Below, one piece after another: positions 26,200-34,739 of a stretch of DNA of 64,000 nt. The notes under the pieces were generated by a model. The model made no database searches. It had not been told where the DNA came from and saw only the letters and a list, made by a program, of their open reading frames with translations. Position 1 is the stretch's first letter. The number at the start of each line of letters is the position of its first letter. The stretch comes from Bradyrhizobium hipponense (GTDB lineage Bacteria; Pseudomonadota; Alphaproteobacteria; Rhizobiales; Xanthobacteraceae): contig NZ_VSTH01000078.1 in the NCBI RefSeq assembly GCF_008123965.1, positions 1 to 64,000 of the forward strand, given 5' to 3'. The translations under genes were made by a program, and so were the position numbers.

Positions 26200-27248
26200 G
26201 AGCTCGGCGCTCCGCTCACATGGAGGTCGGCCATGGCGACGAGAATCCGCCGCGCGCCCTTGTACGGCTCCCTGGCGTGCACGGTGATGAAGTTGTCCAG
26301 GAGCAGCACGTCGCCGCGCTGCCACGGGAAGGACACGGCGCATTCGTGATAGAGCGCGCGGATATCGTCCAGCATCGAGGTCTCGATGGGCGTGCCATCG
26401 CCGAAATAGGCGTTGCGGGGCAGCCCCTCGCTGCCGAACGCCTGCAGCAGCACCTCTCGGATCTCCGGCTCGAGATTGGATTGGTGGAACAAGTGCGCGT
26501 GATTGAACCACACGGTTTCGCCGGTCTGCGGATGCGTCGCAATGGACTGGCGGACCTGTCGGGTCCGTAGCCGGTTGCCGTCGGTCCATTCGAAGGCGAC
26601 GTTGAAGCGCCGGCAATAATCCTCCACCGCGGCGCGATCGTCGGTCTGGAATGCGTCCTGCCAGGTCAGGTCGAGGCCGTGGCCGTAATTGCGGACATAC
26701 ATCACCTTGTGTTCGATGAAGCGCCGCTTGATCGCGGGATCGAGGCGGGGGAAGAACTCGCGCTCGCTTGCGATCGGGGTGCAGCCGCCCTCTGCGGCCG
26801 CCGTGTCGCAGTAGAAATAGATGCGCGCCGGCCAGTTGTGCGAATAGGACATCTCGTGGTGGTGCGGGATCCACTGGTCGGCCGCGAGCTCGGTCGATGT
26901 GAAGACCTTCGGCGCAACCTGCGATCGCGCGGCCGCGCGTTCGAGGTAGTCGAGCAGATCCGGCGTGAGCGCGCGCGCGAGATCGGCAAACGCCTCCGGA
27001 CTGTCGATCGAGAAGCCGCGAAACAGCAATGCGCCGTGCGCGATCAGCTTCGCCATCAGCGCGGCGCGGTGCACGCCGGCCCAATGGACTAGGTCGACCG
27101 CGGCGTCGTTCGGCTGAAGCACGAGGGGCGGTCCGCTGTCCGCGCGAAGCGGAGATTCGCGCACAAGTCCGGCCTCGGAGACCTGTGTGGCCTTCAGCGG
27201 CCGGCGCGGCGAGAATGGGCTTCGCTCGATCGCCTTGTCGGCCATCAT
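26196..27248 (-). CDS. TauD/SyrP-like Fe(II)/2-oxoglutarate hydroxylase, stand-alone
   Basis: A protein of 350 residues of the TauD/TfdA superfamily. The metal triad is visible as HHHEMSY near residue 130 (HxE variant) and a distal His in DNFITVHAREPYKG near 323, followed by the 2-oxoglutarate-binding Arg (ARRIL). Regions LLFRGF, YSHNWPARIYFYC and DRAAVEDYCRR match SyrP-type enzymes, which hydroxylate amino acids held on NRPS carrier proteins, typically at the beta carbon. It overlaps both neighbours by 4 bases, so it is made in step with the synthetases. A second copy is fused to the C-terminus of the upstream synthetase, implying two hydroxylations, or one active and one relict enzyme. The substrate residue is unknown. 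Confidence 0.9.
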   Translation of the reverse strand: MMADKAIERSPFSPRRPLKATQVSEAGLVRESPLRADSGPPLVLQPNDAAVDLVHWAGVHRAALMAKLIAHGALLFRGFSIDSPEAFADLARALTPDLLDYLERAAARSQVAPKVFTSTELAADQWIPHHHEMSYSHNWPARIYFYCDTAAAEGGCTPIASEREFFPRLDPAIKRRFIEHKVMYVRNYGHGLDLTWQDAFQTDDRAAVEDYCRRFNVAFEWTDGNRLRTRQVRQSIATHPQTGETVWFNHAHLFHQSNLEPEIREVLLQAFGSEGLPRNAYFGDGTPIETSMLDDIRALYHECAVSFPWQRGDVLLLDNFITVHAREPYKGARRILVAMADLHVSGAPSS

Positions 27249-30200
27249 GAGGTCCTTTCCGTCAGAGCTTGCGGGTGGCTGGCGGGAGCGCCGTAGAGCT
27301 GCTCATACGGATCAGTCATCGCGGTGCGCACCTTTCGCGGTCCCTCGAACGGCTCGCGTCCGTGCGCGGCCAGCATGTTGTCGAGCAGCAGCACGTCGCC
27401 CTGCCGCCACTCGAACGACGTCGTCTCGGTGTCGTAGGCCGTGCGCAGCTCATGCAGCACGGCGTCCTCGATCGGCGAACCGTCGCCGTAATAGGTGTTG
27501 TAGGGCAGGTCCTCGTCGGCAACCGCGGAACGCAGCGATCGGCTGATCTCGTCGGGCAGGCCGGTGACGTGAAAGAACAGCGTGTGGTTGAACCAGGTGC
27601 GTTCGCCCGTCACCGGATGAATGCGCACGGCAGGGCGGGTCTGTCTGGTGCGCAGCCGCTCGCCGTCGAGCCATTCGAATTCGAGCGATGCGGCCCGGCA
27701 ATACGCTTCCACCGCGCCGCGATCCGTGGTCTGGAACACCTCCGTCCAGGGCAGGCTGATGCCCGGCAGATAGTTGCGCGTGTACCGCACGCCGAGGCGC
27801 TCGAACTTCTCCACCATCGCCGGCGACAGCCGCGCGAGGATGCGACGGCTGTCGGCGATCGGCGTGCGGCCGTGCCTGAGCGCCGGCTGCTCGCAGAAGA
27901 ACATGATGCGCATCGGCCAGTTCAGCGTATAGGACTGCTCGTTGTGCAGGAGGATCGGCTGATCGGCCGGATGATCGGTCGAGGTGTAGATGCCTTCGGC
28001 GAGCTCGGTCCGCGGCGAGGAGCGCTCGCCGTACTGGATCAATTCGGATGCGATCGCGCGGGCAAAGCGCTGGAAATCGCCGATGCTCTCGACCTTGAAG
28101 CCGCGGAACAGGATGCCGCCGCACTGGCGCAGGTGATGCTCGATGTCGTCGCGGTGTTGGCCGACCCAGTCGGCGAGGCTCAGGCCCGGCACTTGCGCGC
28201 TGATGCGTGCGGGCAGCGGCGTGCCGAGCCAGTTCGGCTCGGTCCTGACGAGATTGCCCGCCGTGAGGACGCTCGGCGCGGCGCCCCCCGGGAACGATTT
28301 GCGCGGTGTGGTGGTGGCCATGCTGCGTGCTCCGCAATCGCTTTGAAGAGCGGTGATGGTGCTGTCAGGTGCGTCCACGATGCGACTGAGAAGTTTTGTG
28401 TACATGGCGTGGAAGCCCGCGATCTGCGCTTCGGTGAAGAGGTTGGCGCGATAGGTCCAGACGGCGCGGAGCGGGCCCGTGCGGCGATCGACCCACAGCG
28501 TGAGATCGAGCCGCGCATGGTCCGGGCGTAGCTCGGTGCCGGCATAGCTCAGCCCGTCCAACTCGGATCGGGCCTCGGGTGCATTCTGGACCCCGAACGC
28601 GACCTGTCCGATCGGGGTATAGCGGGGATCGCGCGGCGGCCGCAGATCCGCTATCACTAGCTCGAAAGGCAGCTCCTGATGTTCGAGCGCGCCGAGTGCT
28701 GCGGTCTTCACACGTTCGAGCAGTCCGACAAACGTCTCGGAGGGACGAAGCGCCGCGCGGATCGCCACCATGTTCATCAGGCAGCCGATCAGATCCTCGG
28801 TCTCGCGATGGCGCCGGCCGGCGGCCGCGGTCAACGTGACGAAATCGTTCTCGTTGGCGAGTGCTGAGATCAGGATCTGGAACGCCGCGAGCAGCAGCAT
28901 GAAGGGCGTCGCCTGCTCGCGCGCCGCGAGTGCGTCGACGCAATCCGACAGATCGCGATCGAGCAGAAGCGAGGCGCTGCCGCCCTGAGAGCCGGACAAC
29001 TCGCCGCGCGGATGGGCCGTCGGCAGGTTGAGGCTGAACTGCGCGCCGGACAGTTGCCCGCGAAAGAACGCCAGGCCCTCGCTCCAGTCGCGGCCCTGCT
29101 GCCAGGCGCAATAGTCGGCGAATTCGATCGGCCGGTCCGGCGTGGCGGCCGGCTCGCGCCGGGCCGCTGCGCGATAGGCAACGGCGAGCTGTCGCACGAG
29201 AAGGCCGAGCGACCACTCGTCGAAGACGATGTGATGCACGGCGACCACGAGGCACCAGTCGTCAGGCGCAAGGCGGAGCAGCTTGACGCGCAGCAGCGGT
29301 GCCTGCGCAAGGTCCATCGCGGCGGCCGCGAGCCCGAGCGTTTGTTGCCTAAGCGCCGCCTCTCCGGCGACGTCCTTGACCGGCAGGTGGATCGTCAACT
29401 CCGGCGCGATCACCTGGACGACCTGTCCGTCGCGCCACTGGATGCTGGTGCGCAGCGCCGACTGGCGGCGCACCACGTCGTTGAGCGCAAGCTCGATCAG
29501 CGCTGGCTCGACGCGGCCCGTGATGCGAATGCTGCAGGGAACGAGATAGGATGTGTCGGTGGGATCGATCTGGGCCGCAAACCACATCTGGCGTTGCGCC
29601 GCCGACAGCGCGGCGTGCTTGCGCCGCGGCGCGGCGACCAGGTCCGTTGCAGGCGATCCCGGAAACCTGGCGATGGCATCGGCCAGGCTCGCGATGGTTG
29701 GGTGAGCGAAGAATTGCGCCAGCGAGAGGTCGCGTTTCAACTCGTCGCGCACACGCGCGACGATACGCGTCGCCAGCAGCGAATGTCCGCCGAGCGTGAG
29801 AAAATTCTGCTTGCGCCCGATCGAGGGCAGACCCAACAGCTCGCTCCAGATCCGCGCGACGGATTGTTCGAGCGCCTCGGTGGGGGCTTGCCCGGCGACT
29901 ACACCGCCATAGGCCGAAACGCTCCAGTCGGGCGGAGGCAGGCGGCTGCGATCGCGCTTGCCGTTGGGCGTGCGCGGAATGCTGTCGAGGTGGATGAAGG
30001 CCGCCGGCACCATGAACGTCGGCAGCCTTGCGATGGCTGTTTCCTTCAGCCGCCCGATGTCTGCCGCTCCGGTGAAATAGAGGGCGAGCCGGGCATCTCC
30101 GGCGGGCCCGGTTGCGACCACCGCGATACATTCGGCGACGTTGTCGACATCGACCAGAACACGCTCGATCTCGCCAAGTTCGACCCGGTAGCCGCGGATC

Positions 30201-31534
30201 TTCACTTGGTCGTCGATTCGCCCGAGATACTCGAGCTGGCCATCCAGCCTCATCCGGACATGATCGCCGGTTCGGTAGAGCCGCGCCTCGGGATCGCTCC
30301 CGAAGCGATCGGAGACGAAACGCTCGGCCGTCAGCTCCGGGCGGCCGAGATAGCCGCGCGCTAATCCCGCTCCTCCGAGATAGAGCTCGCCGACCCTGCC
30401 GAGGGGACACAGCGCCATCTCGCTGTCCACGACGTAGGCGCAGGTGCCCGGCAGAGGGCGTCCGATCGGCGGCGGCTCCGCGCGCGTCAGGTCGACTTCA
30501 GCCCATGTCGAATAGGTGGTGTCCTCGGTCGGGCCGTACAAATTGACGGCGCGGATTGGCCGCGCCTCTCTGCCCAATTCGCGGACCAGCGCTGCCGGAA
30601 AGGCTTCGCCGGCAAGGCAGACGGTCGTCACACTCCCCGGCAATGGCTGCAATCGCAGCAATTCGCGCATTGCGGAGGGTACCGTGTTGATCAGCGTGAC
30701 CCGATCGCGAAGCGGGGATTCGGGCAGCTCGAGAACGTTGTTCACGAGCAGAACCGTGCCGCCCCAGCACAGTGGTGCAAAGATCTCAAAGATCGACAGA
30801 TCGAAGCAGATCGATGTTGCCGCCAGCATGCCGGCGAGCTCCGCTGCCGAGAAAGCATTGCTTGCCCAGCGCAGGAAGACCACCGCACTGCCATGCTCTA
30901 TTGCGACACCCTTTGGCCGTCCGGTCGATCCCGAGGTGTAGATGACGTAGGCGAGGTCGTTCGGACCGACAGCTACCGCGGGACTCGCGGGCGGCTGCAG
31001 CCGCAGGTCCGCTTCACAGCGGTCGAGAGACACCATCTGCGATGATCCGAGAGCGAGATCGCAGCTCGTGACCGAACTGGTGATGACGAATTGGCAGCCG
31101 GAGTCGGCGATCATGAAGGCGAGCCGCTCACGCGGATAGGCCGGATCGAGCGGCACGTAGCTTGCCCCCGTCTTGAGGACCGCCATCATGGTGACGATCA
31201 GATCCGGCACTCGCGGAAGCGCGATGCCCACGGACTGTTGAGGCCGCAGGCCGCGTTGCTGCAGCAAGTGTGCGAGCCGGTTCGCCCGTTCATCCAGCTC
31301 GCGATAGCTGAGCCGGCGGCTTTGCCAGGTCACGGCGTCGGCAGCCGGGCTGCGCGCGACCTGCTCCTCAAACAGCTCGTGCAACGCGCACTGAGGCTTC
31401 CAAGCAGCAGGTAGTGGCGCTGCGATCACACTCATTCCCGCGGCGTCTACCGCGTCCGACTGTGGGGCTCTGAAGGACAAGTCTCGCGTCCACAGCTGTC
31501 CAGCGCTCAGCATTGACGTCGATATGTCCTGCAC
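27245..31534 (-). CDS. Nonribosomal peptide synthetase A-PCP-C-TauD (fused hydroxylase)
   Basis: A protein of 1429 residues. A short leader precedes an adenylation domain (about 45-535: YTSGSTGRPKG near 202, YGPTED near 335, RGYRVELGE near 449, NGKRDR near 527). A carrier protein (LGGHSLLATR, Ser near 582) and a condensation-type domain follow (about 640-1070), with HHIVFDEWS near 769, where Glu replaces the usual Gly. A TauD/SyrP-like oxygenase ends it (about 1080-1420: HNEQSY near 1200, AAHGREP near 1390). There is no N-terminal condensation domain, so this is the likely initiation module. The hand-read code D-L-F-N-L-G-L-T-Y resembles small-residue (Ala/Gly-like) codes but has no exact match I know. 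The start is GTG 31534, overlapping the small upstream gene by 28 bases; an internal ATG at 31513 is possible. Confidence 0.92.
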   Translation of the reverse strand: MQDISTSMLSAGQLWTRDLSFRAPQSDAVDAAGMSVIAAPLPAAWKPQCALHELFEEQVARSPAADAVTWQSRRLSYRELDERANRLAHLLQQRGLRPQQSVGIALPRVPDLIVTMMAVLKTGASYVPLDPAYPRERLAFMIADSGCQFVITSSVTSCDLALGSSQMVSLDRCEADLRLQPPASPAVAVGPNDLAYVIYTSGSTGRPKGVAIEHGSAVVFLRWASNAFSAAELAGMLAATSICFDLSIFEIFAPLCWGGTVLLVNNVLELPESPLRDRVTLINTVPSAMRELLRLQPLPGSVTTVCLAGEAFPAALVRELGREARPIRAVNLYGPTEDTTYSTWAEVDLTRAEPPPIGRPLPGTCAYVVDSEMALCPLGRVGELYLGGAGLARGYLGRPELTAERFVSDRFGSDPEARLYRTGDHVRMRLDGQLEYLGRIDDQVKIRGYRVELGEIERVLVDVDNVAECIAVVATGPAGDARLALYFTGAADIGRLKETAIARLPTFMVPAAFIHLDSIPRTPNGKRDRSRLPPPDWSVSAYGGVVAGQAPTEALEQSVARIWSELLGLPSIGRKQNFLTLGGHSLLATRIVARVRDELKRDLSLAQFFAHPTIASLADAIARFPGSPATDLVAAPRRKHAALSAAQRQMWFAAQIDPTDTSYLVPCSIRITGRVEPALIELALNDVVRRQSALRTSIQWRDGQVVQVIAPELTIHLPVKDVAGEAALRQQTLGLAAAAMDLAQAPLLRVKLLRLAPDDWCLVVAVHHIVFDEWSLGLLVRQLAVAYRAAARREPAATPDRPIEFADYCAWQQGRDWSEGLAFFRGQLSGAQFSLNLPTAHPRGELSGSQGGSASLLLDRDLSDCVDALAAREQATPFMLLLAAFQILISALANENDFVTLTAAAGRRHRETEDLIGCLMNMVAIRAALRPSETFVGLLERVKTAALGALEHQELPFELVIADLRPPRDPRYTPIGQVAFGVQNAPEARSELDGLSYAGTELRPDHARLDLTLWVDRRTGPLRAVWTYRANLFTEAQIAGFHAMYTKLLSRIVDAPDSTITALQSDCGARSMATTTPRKSFPGGAAPSVLTAGNLVRTEPNWLGTPLPARISAQVPGLSLADWVGQHRDDIEHHLRQCGGILFRGFKVESIGDFQRFARAIASELIQYGERSSPRTELAEGIYTSTDHPADQPILLHNEQSYTLNWPMRIMFFCEQPALRHGRTPIADSRRILARLSPAMVEKFERLGVRYTRNYLPGISLPWTEVFQTTDRGAVEAYCRAASLEFEWLDGERLRTRQTRPAVRIHPVTGERTWFNHTLFFHVTGLPDEISRSLRSAVADEDLPYNTYYGDGSPIEDAVLHELRTAYDTETTSFEWRQGDVLLLDNMLAAHGREPFEGPRKVRTAMTDPYEQLYGAPASHPQALTERTS

Positions 31535-31842
31535 GACGACCAGGCCCCTCGATCAATCCACAGATAGCTTCCGCCAAGCGGCGACGCAGACGTCGGGCAG
31601 CCCTCGCGATGCAAGATTGCGTCTTTCGGGACGTCGACGCACCACAGCAATTGAGGATCGCAAAATACCCGAATGGCTTTTTCGTCGGGCGAATTTGTCG
31701 CATAGCCGCAGAGCAGCATCACGTTCGGAATCTTGTTCGGATCCTCGATCAGTTTGCTCAGCCATGGGTCGAACCACTCGCTGAGATTAGCAGGGCGGCC
31801 AGGACCGCCTTCGGACACAGCTTCGTCATTGTGCTCTGCCAT
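31507..31842 (-). CDS. Small conserved-type protein at head of NRPS operon (not MbtH)
   Basis: A protein of 111 residues with a strong ribosome-binding site (GGAGG 8 bases before ATG 31842). It overlaps the first synthetase by 28 bases, so it leads the operon. The central part (VMLLCGYATNSPDEKAIRVF, then a CVDVPKDAILH and SPLGGSYLWI core) resembles short uncharacterised bacterial proteins with a single beta-rich domain. It does not carry the NPFDD, SLWP or GW motifs of MbtH, the usual small partner encoded at this place. Residues 1-35 are polar. Possibly a regulatory or adaptor protein, or self-resistance factor, for the cluster; nothing in the sequence decides this. Confidence 0.65.
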   Translation of the reverse strand: MAEHNDEAVSEGGPGRPANLSEWFDPWLSKLIEDPNKIPNVMLLCGYATNSPDEKAIRVFCDPQLLWCVDVPKDAILHREGCPTSASPLGGSYLWIDRGAWSSCRTYRRQC

Positions 31843-31966
31843 TGTCGACCTCCGCGGATTGCGCTTGTCAAACAGTTATAGGTTGATAAGTATAAGTGAA
31901 CTACTGATAGTTGAATTCGTCAAGCCCCCGGGCGGCAACAATTTTGAAGGACACGAAAAACATATC
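31843..31966. promoter_or_regulatory. Divergent promoter region between NRPS operon and PPTase gene
   Basis: A 124-base AT-rich interval separates two outward-facing starts and must hold promoters for both. It contains the inverted repeat AACTA-N4-TAGTT at 31899-31912 and a second short one, TTATA-N10-TATAA, at 31876-31895. These are candidate operators for a common regulator of the cluster. The regulator is not encoded next to it. Repeats are seen directly; the regulatory role is inference. Confidence 0.45.
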
Positions 31967-32674
31967 ATGTCGACGCCGAGTTCCCGTGCCTCGATCGTCC
32001 TGCCGGAATTCGTGGCGCACTTTAGCCATCGATCATCCGATCGCGTCCCGCGGCTGATTGGAGAAAATTGGGAAGACCTATTGCCGCATCAGATGCGCAA
32101 CTGCGTGCCGAAGAGACAGCATGAGTTCATCATCGGCCGATATTGCGCCTATCGGGCCGTTCTCCAAATTCAACCGGATTTTGATTGGCGAACGCCCATC
32201 AGCAGGGGACCGACCGGCGCACCCGTCTGGCCGGTCGGCATCATTGGCTCGATAACCCATACCGATGGCTACGTTGCAGCGGCAGCGGCCCGTCGCGGTT
32301 GCTTGGACGCCATAGGAATCGACTCCGAGCGGATATTGAGTGCCAAAGTCGCACGCGAAGTCTCAAGCTTGGTCGTAAGCGAAAGTGAACTGGACCGCAT
32401 CGCAAGCAAGACCGAACTTGATCGGATTAAAGCCCTGACCCTGTGTTTTTCAGCCAAGGAATCGCTCTTTAAGTGCCTACACCCTTTGATTGATCAATAC
32501 TTTGACTATCTGGACGCTGAGGTCGTGAGCGTTCAGGTCGAAGCACGCCGGTTTGGTATTCGCCTCGAACGGCCACTTTCCAATGACCTCCCGTCGGGAA
32601 TGATTCTGTTCGGCCGCTTCGCATGCAACGATGGCTTCGTACATACCGGACTGACGTTCCGGCGCCAGGCTTAG
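31967..32674 (+). CDS. 4'-phosphopantetheinyl transferase (EntD/Sfp-like)
   Basis: A protein of 235 residues that transfers phosphopantetheine from CoA to carrier-protein serines. Diagnostic segments are an RFP-like substrate region early in the protein, SITHTDGYVAAA near residue 95, the Mg-binding IGIDSE near 114, and FSAKESLFKCLHP near 155, with the W/F-xxKE-x-xxK helix in the variant F-S-A-K-E-S-L-F-K. The layout fits the EntD branch. The ATG at 31967 gives the full domain; the ribosome-binding site is weak (GAAGG about 15 bases upstream). It is divergent from the NRPS operon, whose five carrier domains, and perhaps the free ACP at 7355, need this activation. Confidence 0.9.
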   Translation: MSTPSSRASIVLPEFVAHFSHRSSDRVPRLIGENWEDLLPHQMRNCVPKRQHEFIIGRYCAYRAVLQIQPDFDWRTPISRGPTGAPVWPVGIIGSITHTDGYVAAAAARRGCLDAIGIDSERILSAKVAREVSSLVVSESELDRIASKTELDRIKALTLCFSAKESLFKCLHPLIDQYFDYLDAEVVSVQVEARRFGIRLERPLSNDLPSGMILFGRFACNDGFVHTGLTFRRQA

Positions 32675-33135
32675 CGCGGCGTCGTGGTTGAGCGAGGTCC
32701 ATGCTGTCGTTGCCGGATAGCGATCTTCTGTCTGCTCTTGGCGTTATTGAAGCCCAAGAAAATGCCAAACAAAACCAGCGATAGGCGCATGCCATGTGGA
32801 TGTCGCAAGCCCGTCAGTTATCGTTAAGCCCCTTGCGGTACACCACAGCGACGATCGGTAGGGTGAAGCTGGATGTTCGCGCCTCAACCGTAAACAAGTC
32901 CGGTCCAGAAGGTAGCATATTTGATCTGTCAGCTTGAGACAATTTTGCGTGCTGTGCTCGCGTTTGGCTTCACAGGTGCTGAAGCCTCGATGGTCACGTC
33001 AGCTGCATTTGCGTGACAAGACAAAGATTGCGGGAACAACCTTACATTGATTTGTGTTGAGTGGATTGTGCCTTTCAAATAAGACAGCTGGCAGCTGTGC
33101 ATCGGGCGGGGCGATGTGGTCGTTTTCTCGAGCGT
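32675..33135. other. Non-coding interval after PPTase gene
   Basis: About 460 bases with only very short open frames. I see no domain, no clear terminator and no tRNA. The 3' part is AT-rich and may hold the promoter of the DUF3102 gene. Confidence 0.35.
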
Positions 33136-33924
33136 ATGATGCCTAGTGAAACGAATGGCCGATGCGACGAACCGCTCGGCGGTTGCTTAAGTGGTGCGCG
33201 ATTCAGCTATGAGTCGGTGCCCTCGAATGTCGCCGCTTTTCTGAGAGGGCAAGCTGATCGAATTAGGCAGCAATGTGCCATCTCAGTTATTCAGATCGGA
33301 AAAGCCCTGGTCGAGGCGAAGCGATACTTATCTCACGGTGAGTTCCTTCGTTGGGTCGAGAGCGAAGTGTGCATCCCATCGCGCTCTGCTCAAGCCTACA
33401 TGCGGGCAGCCAAGTGGGTCGCAGACAAACACGCAACCGTTGCGCGTTTGTCGCCGTCAGCTCTCTACTTGCTCTCTGCCTCGGGCACGCCAGAAGAATT
33501 CGCAGCTAATATCCTAAAGCGCATAGAGGCTGGGGAATATATTTCTCCGTCGGCCATGCGAGCCGAGCTAAAAATGTTTCACTCAACCGAACCTCAAGAG
33601 CGTGTCGGAGCAGGAAGTGTGACAGCCGAAGACCGGCTAGATCAGTCTAATCGGGGCGCGACTAGAGCAGAGCGAGGGACGACCGGGGTCGTGAGCGAAC
33701 TTGTCGCCATCCTGATGCAGAATCTGCCAGCTAACGATTTCGCGCGGGTGCGAGAGATAATGACCAGCAACCTCGTGCTGTCGGATCCTCTGTTGGTCCA
33801 GAATTTGGAGCGAGCGTTTCAACGGATAGCAGAGGATCGCGGAATTCCGCGAATGAATGTCGTCCTGCAAACGGAATGCTCGAGCCCTTGCTCAGAACCA
33901 GATGTGCCAGTGGCCAGCAACTAG
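33136..33924 (+). CDS. DUF3102-family protein
   Basis: A soluble protein of about 262 residues. The central region (IRQQCAISVIQIGKALVEAK, then HGEFLRWVE and SRSAQAYMRAAKW) is the helical DUF3102 signature found in accessory regions and plasmids of rhizobia and other Proteobacteria, where function is unknown. A DNA-related role is often supposed because part of the domain looks like a helix-turn-helix. The start is uncertain: ATG 33136 has a poor ribosome-binding site, and a GTG at 33061 would add 25 residues. It is flanked by intergenic DNA and pseudogenes, which suits an island cargo gene. Confidence 0.65.
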   Translation: MMPSETNGRCDEPLGGCLSGARFSYESVPSNVAAFLRGQADRIRQQCAISVIQIGKALVEAKRYLSHGEFLRWVESEVCIPSRSAQAYMRAAKWVADKHATVARLSPSALYLLSASGTPEEFAANILKRIEAGEYISPSAMRAELKMFHSTEPQERVGAGSVTAEDRLDQSNRGATRAERGTTGVVSELVAILMQNLPANDFARVREIMTSNLVLSDPLLVQNLERAFQRIAEDRGIPRMNVVLQTECSSPCSEPDVPVASN

Positions 33925-33948
33925 AACTTACGTTTCTGGAATTGCCGG

Positions 33949-34246
33949 ATGAGCGGCAAGATCGATATCGAAGTCTTTGAGGACGACATCTTCGCGGATG
34001 CCGACCCTGTCGCCGCGCCTTGCCATTCTCGATGGCCTCAATCGCGTCATCAGGATCGGCAGTTTCTCCAAGACGCTCTCCGCCTCCGTACGCTGCGGCT
34101 ATATCGCTCCCATGGCGGACTGGATCGAGGGTTTGGTCGATCTCCAGGTCGCCACAAGCTTCGGCGGTCCAAGTCCCGTTGCGACGGAATTGATCGTAAT
34201 CGGCATGAGCTCCCACGTCTGCGGTGATCAGCGGGCGCGTGGGTAG
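33949..34246 (+). pseudogene. PLP-dependent aminotransferase fragment, frameshifted
   Basis: The first frame gives VFEDDIFAD at 33970-34000. The reading then continues one frame over with LDGLNRVIRIGSFSKTLSAS and CGYIAPMADWIEG. The SFSKT motif is the Schiff-base lysine region of fold-type I aminotransferases, like those attached to MocR-type regulators. Both the N-terminal two-thirds and the C-terminus are absent. A dead fragment with one frameshift near 34000. Confidence 0.7.
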
Positions 34247-34739
34247 CGGATCGGCATCCAATATTGGCGCATGGCCTCGACGGCGGCTGGAATACCGGCG
34301 TTGCGCAGCCGCAGCTGGGCCGGACGAGCCCCCAACTGGAACATGTTCAAGCAGCTCAAAGAACGGACGCCGTTACTGAGACTAAAGCTGCGCCTCCGGA
34401 GTTGCAGCCTCTTACAGTGCTGTGAACCAACTGCCGAAGAGCGTAGCGCGGCAAAATCCGCACCGTGGGCGTCCCGCGCGATGCGGCGCTGAGGCTTTTT
34501 CTTGATGAACCAATCCCGTCGGCCAAGGCCGCACAAGCCAGCGTCGCAATTATCAAGCGGTCCGCGGATGTCGCGGTCGCACGCCTGCGACCTAGAAGGA
34601 TTCAGCTTTTTTCGCGGGGCCAGCGACTCTTGCCGTAGCGCTCGGTCATCGCTGGAACGCGATGCTGCCAACGCAGTTGCATGAGTTCGTAATCGGTGAT
34701 CGCAGTTATGTTGCAACTTCACTGATTTGATCAGGTGCG
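34247..34739. other. Interval without recognisable gene
   Basis: Roughly 490 bases between two pseudogenes. Short frames exist on both strands, but none has a recognisable domain. A minus-strand frame at 34228-34761 reads like random GC-rich sequence. Probably decayed accessory DNA. Confidence 0.35.

Noticed and set aside
31507..31842. MbtH-like protein at the head of the NRPS operon
   Set aside because: Position and size fit, but the MbtH motifs (NPFDD, SLWP, GW region) are absent.
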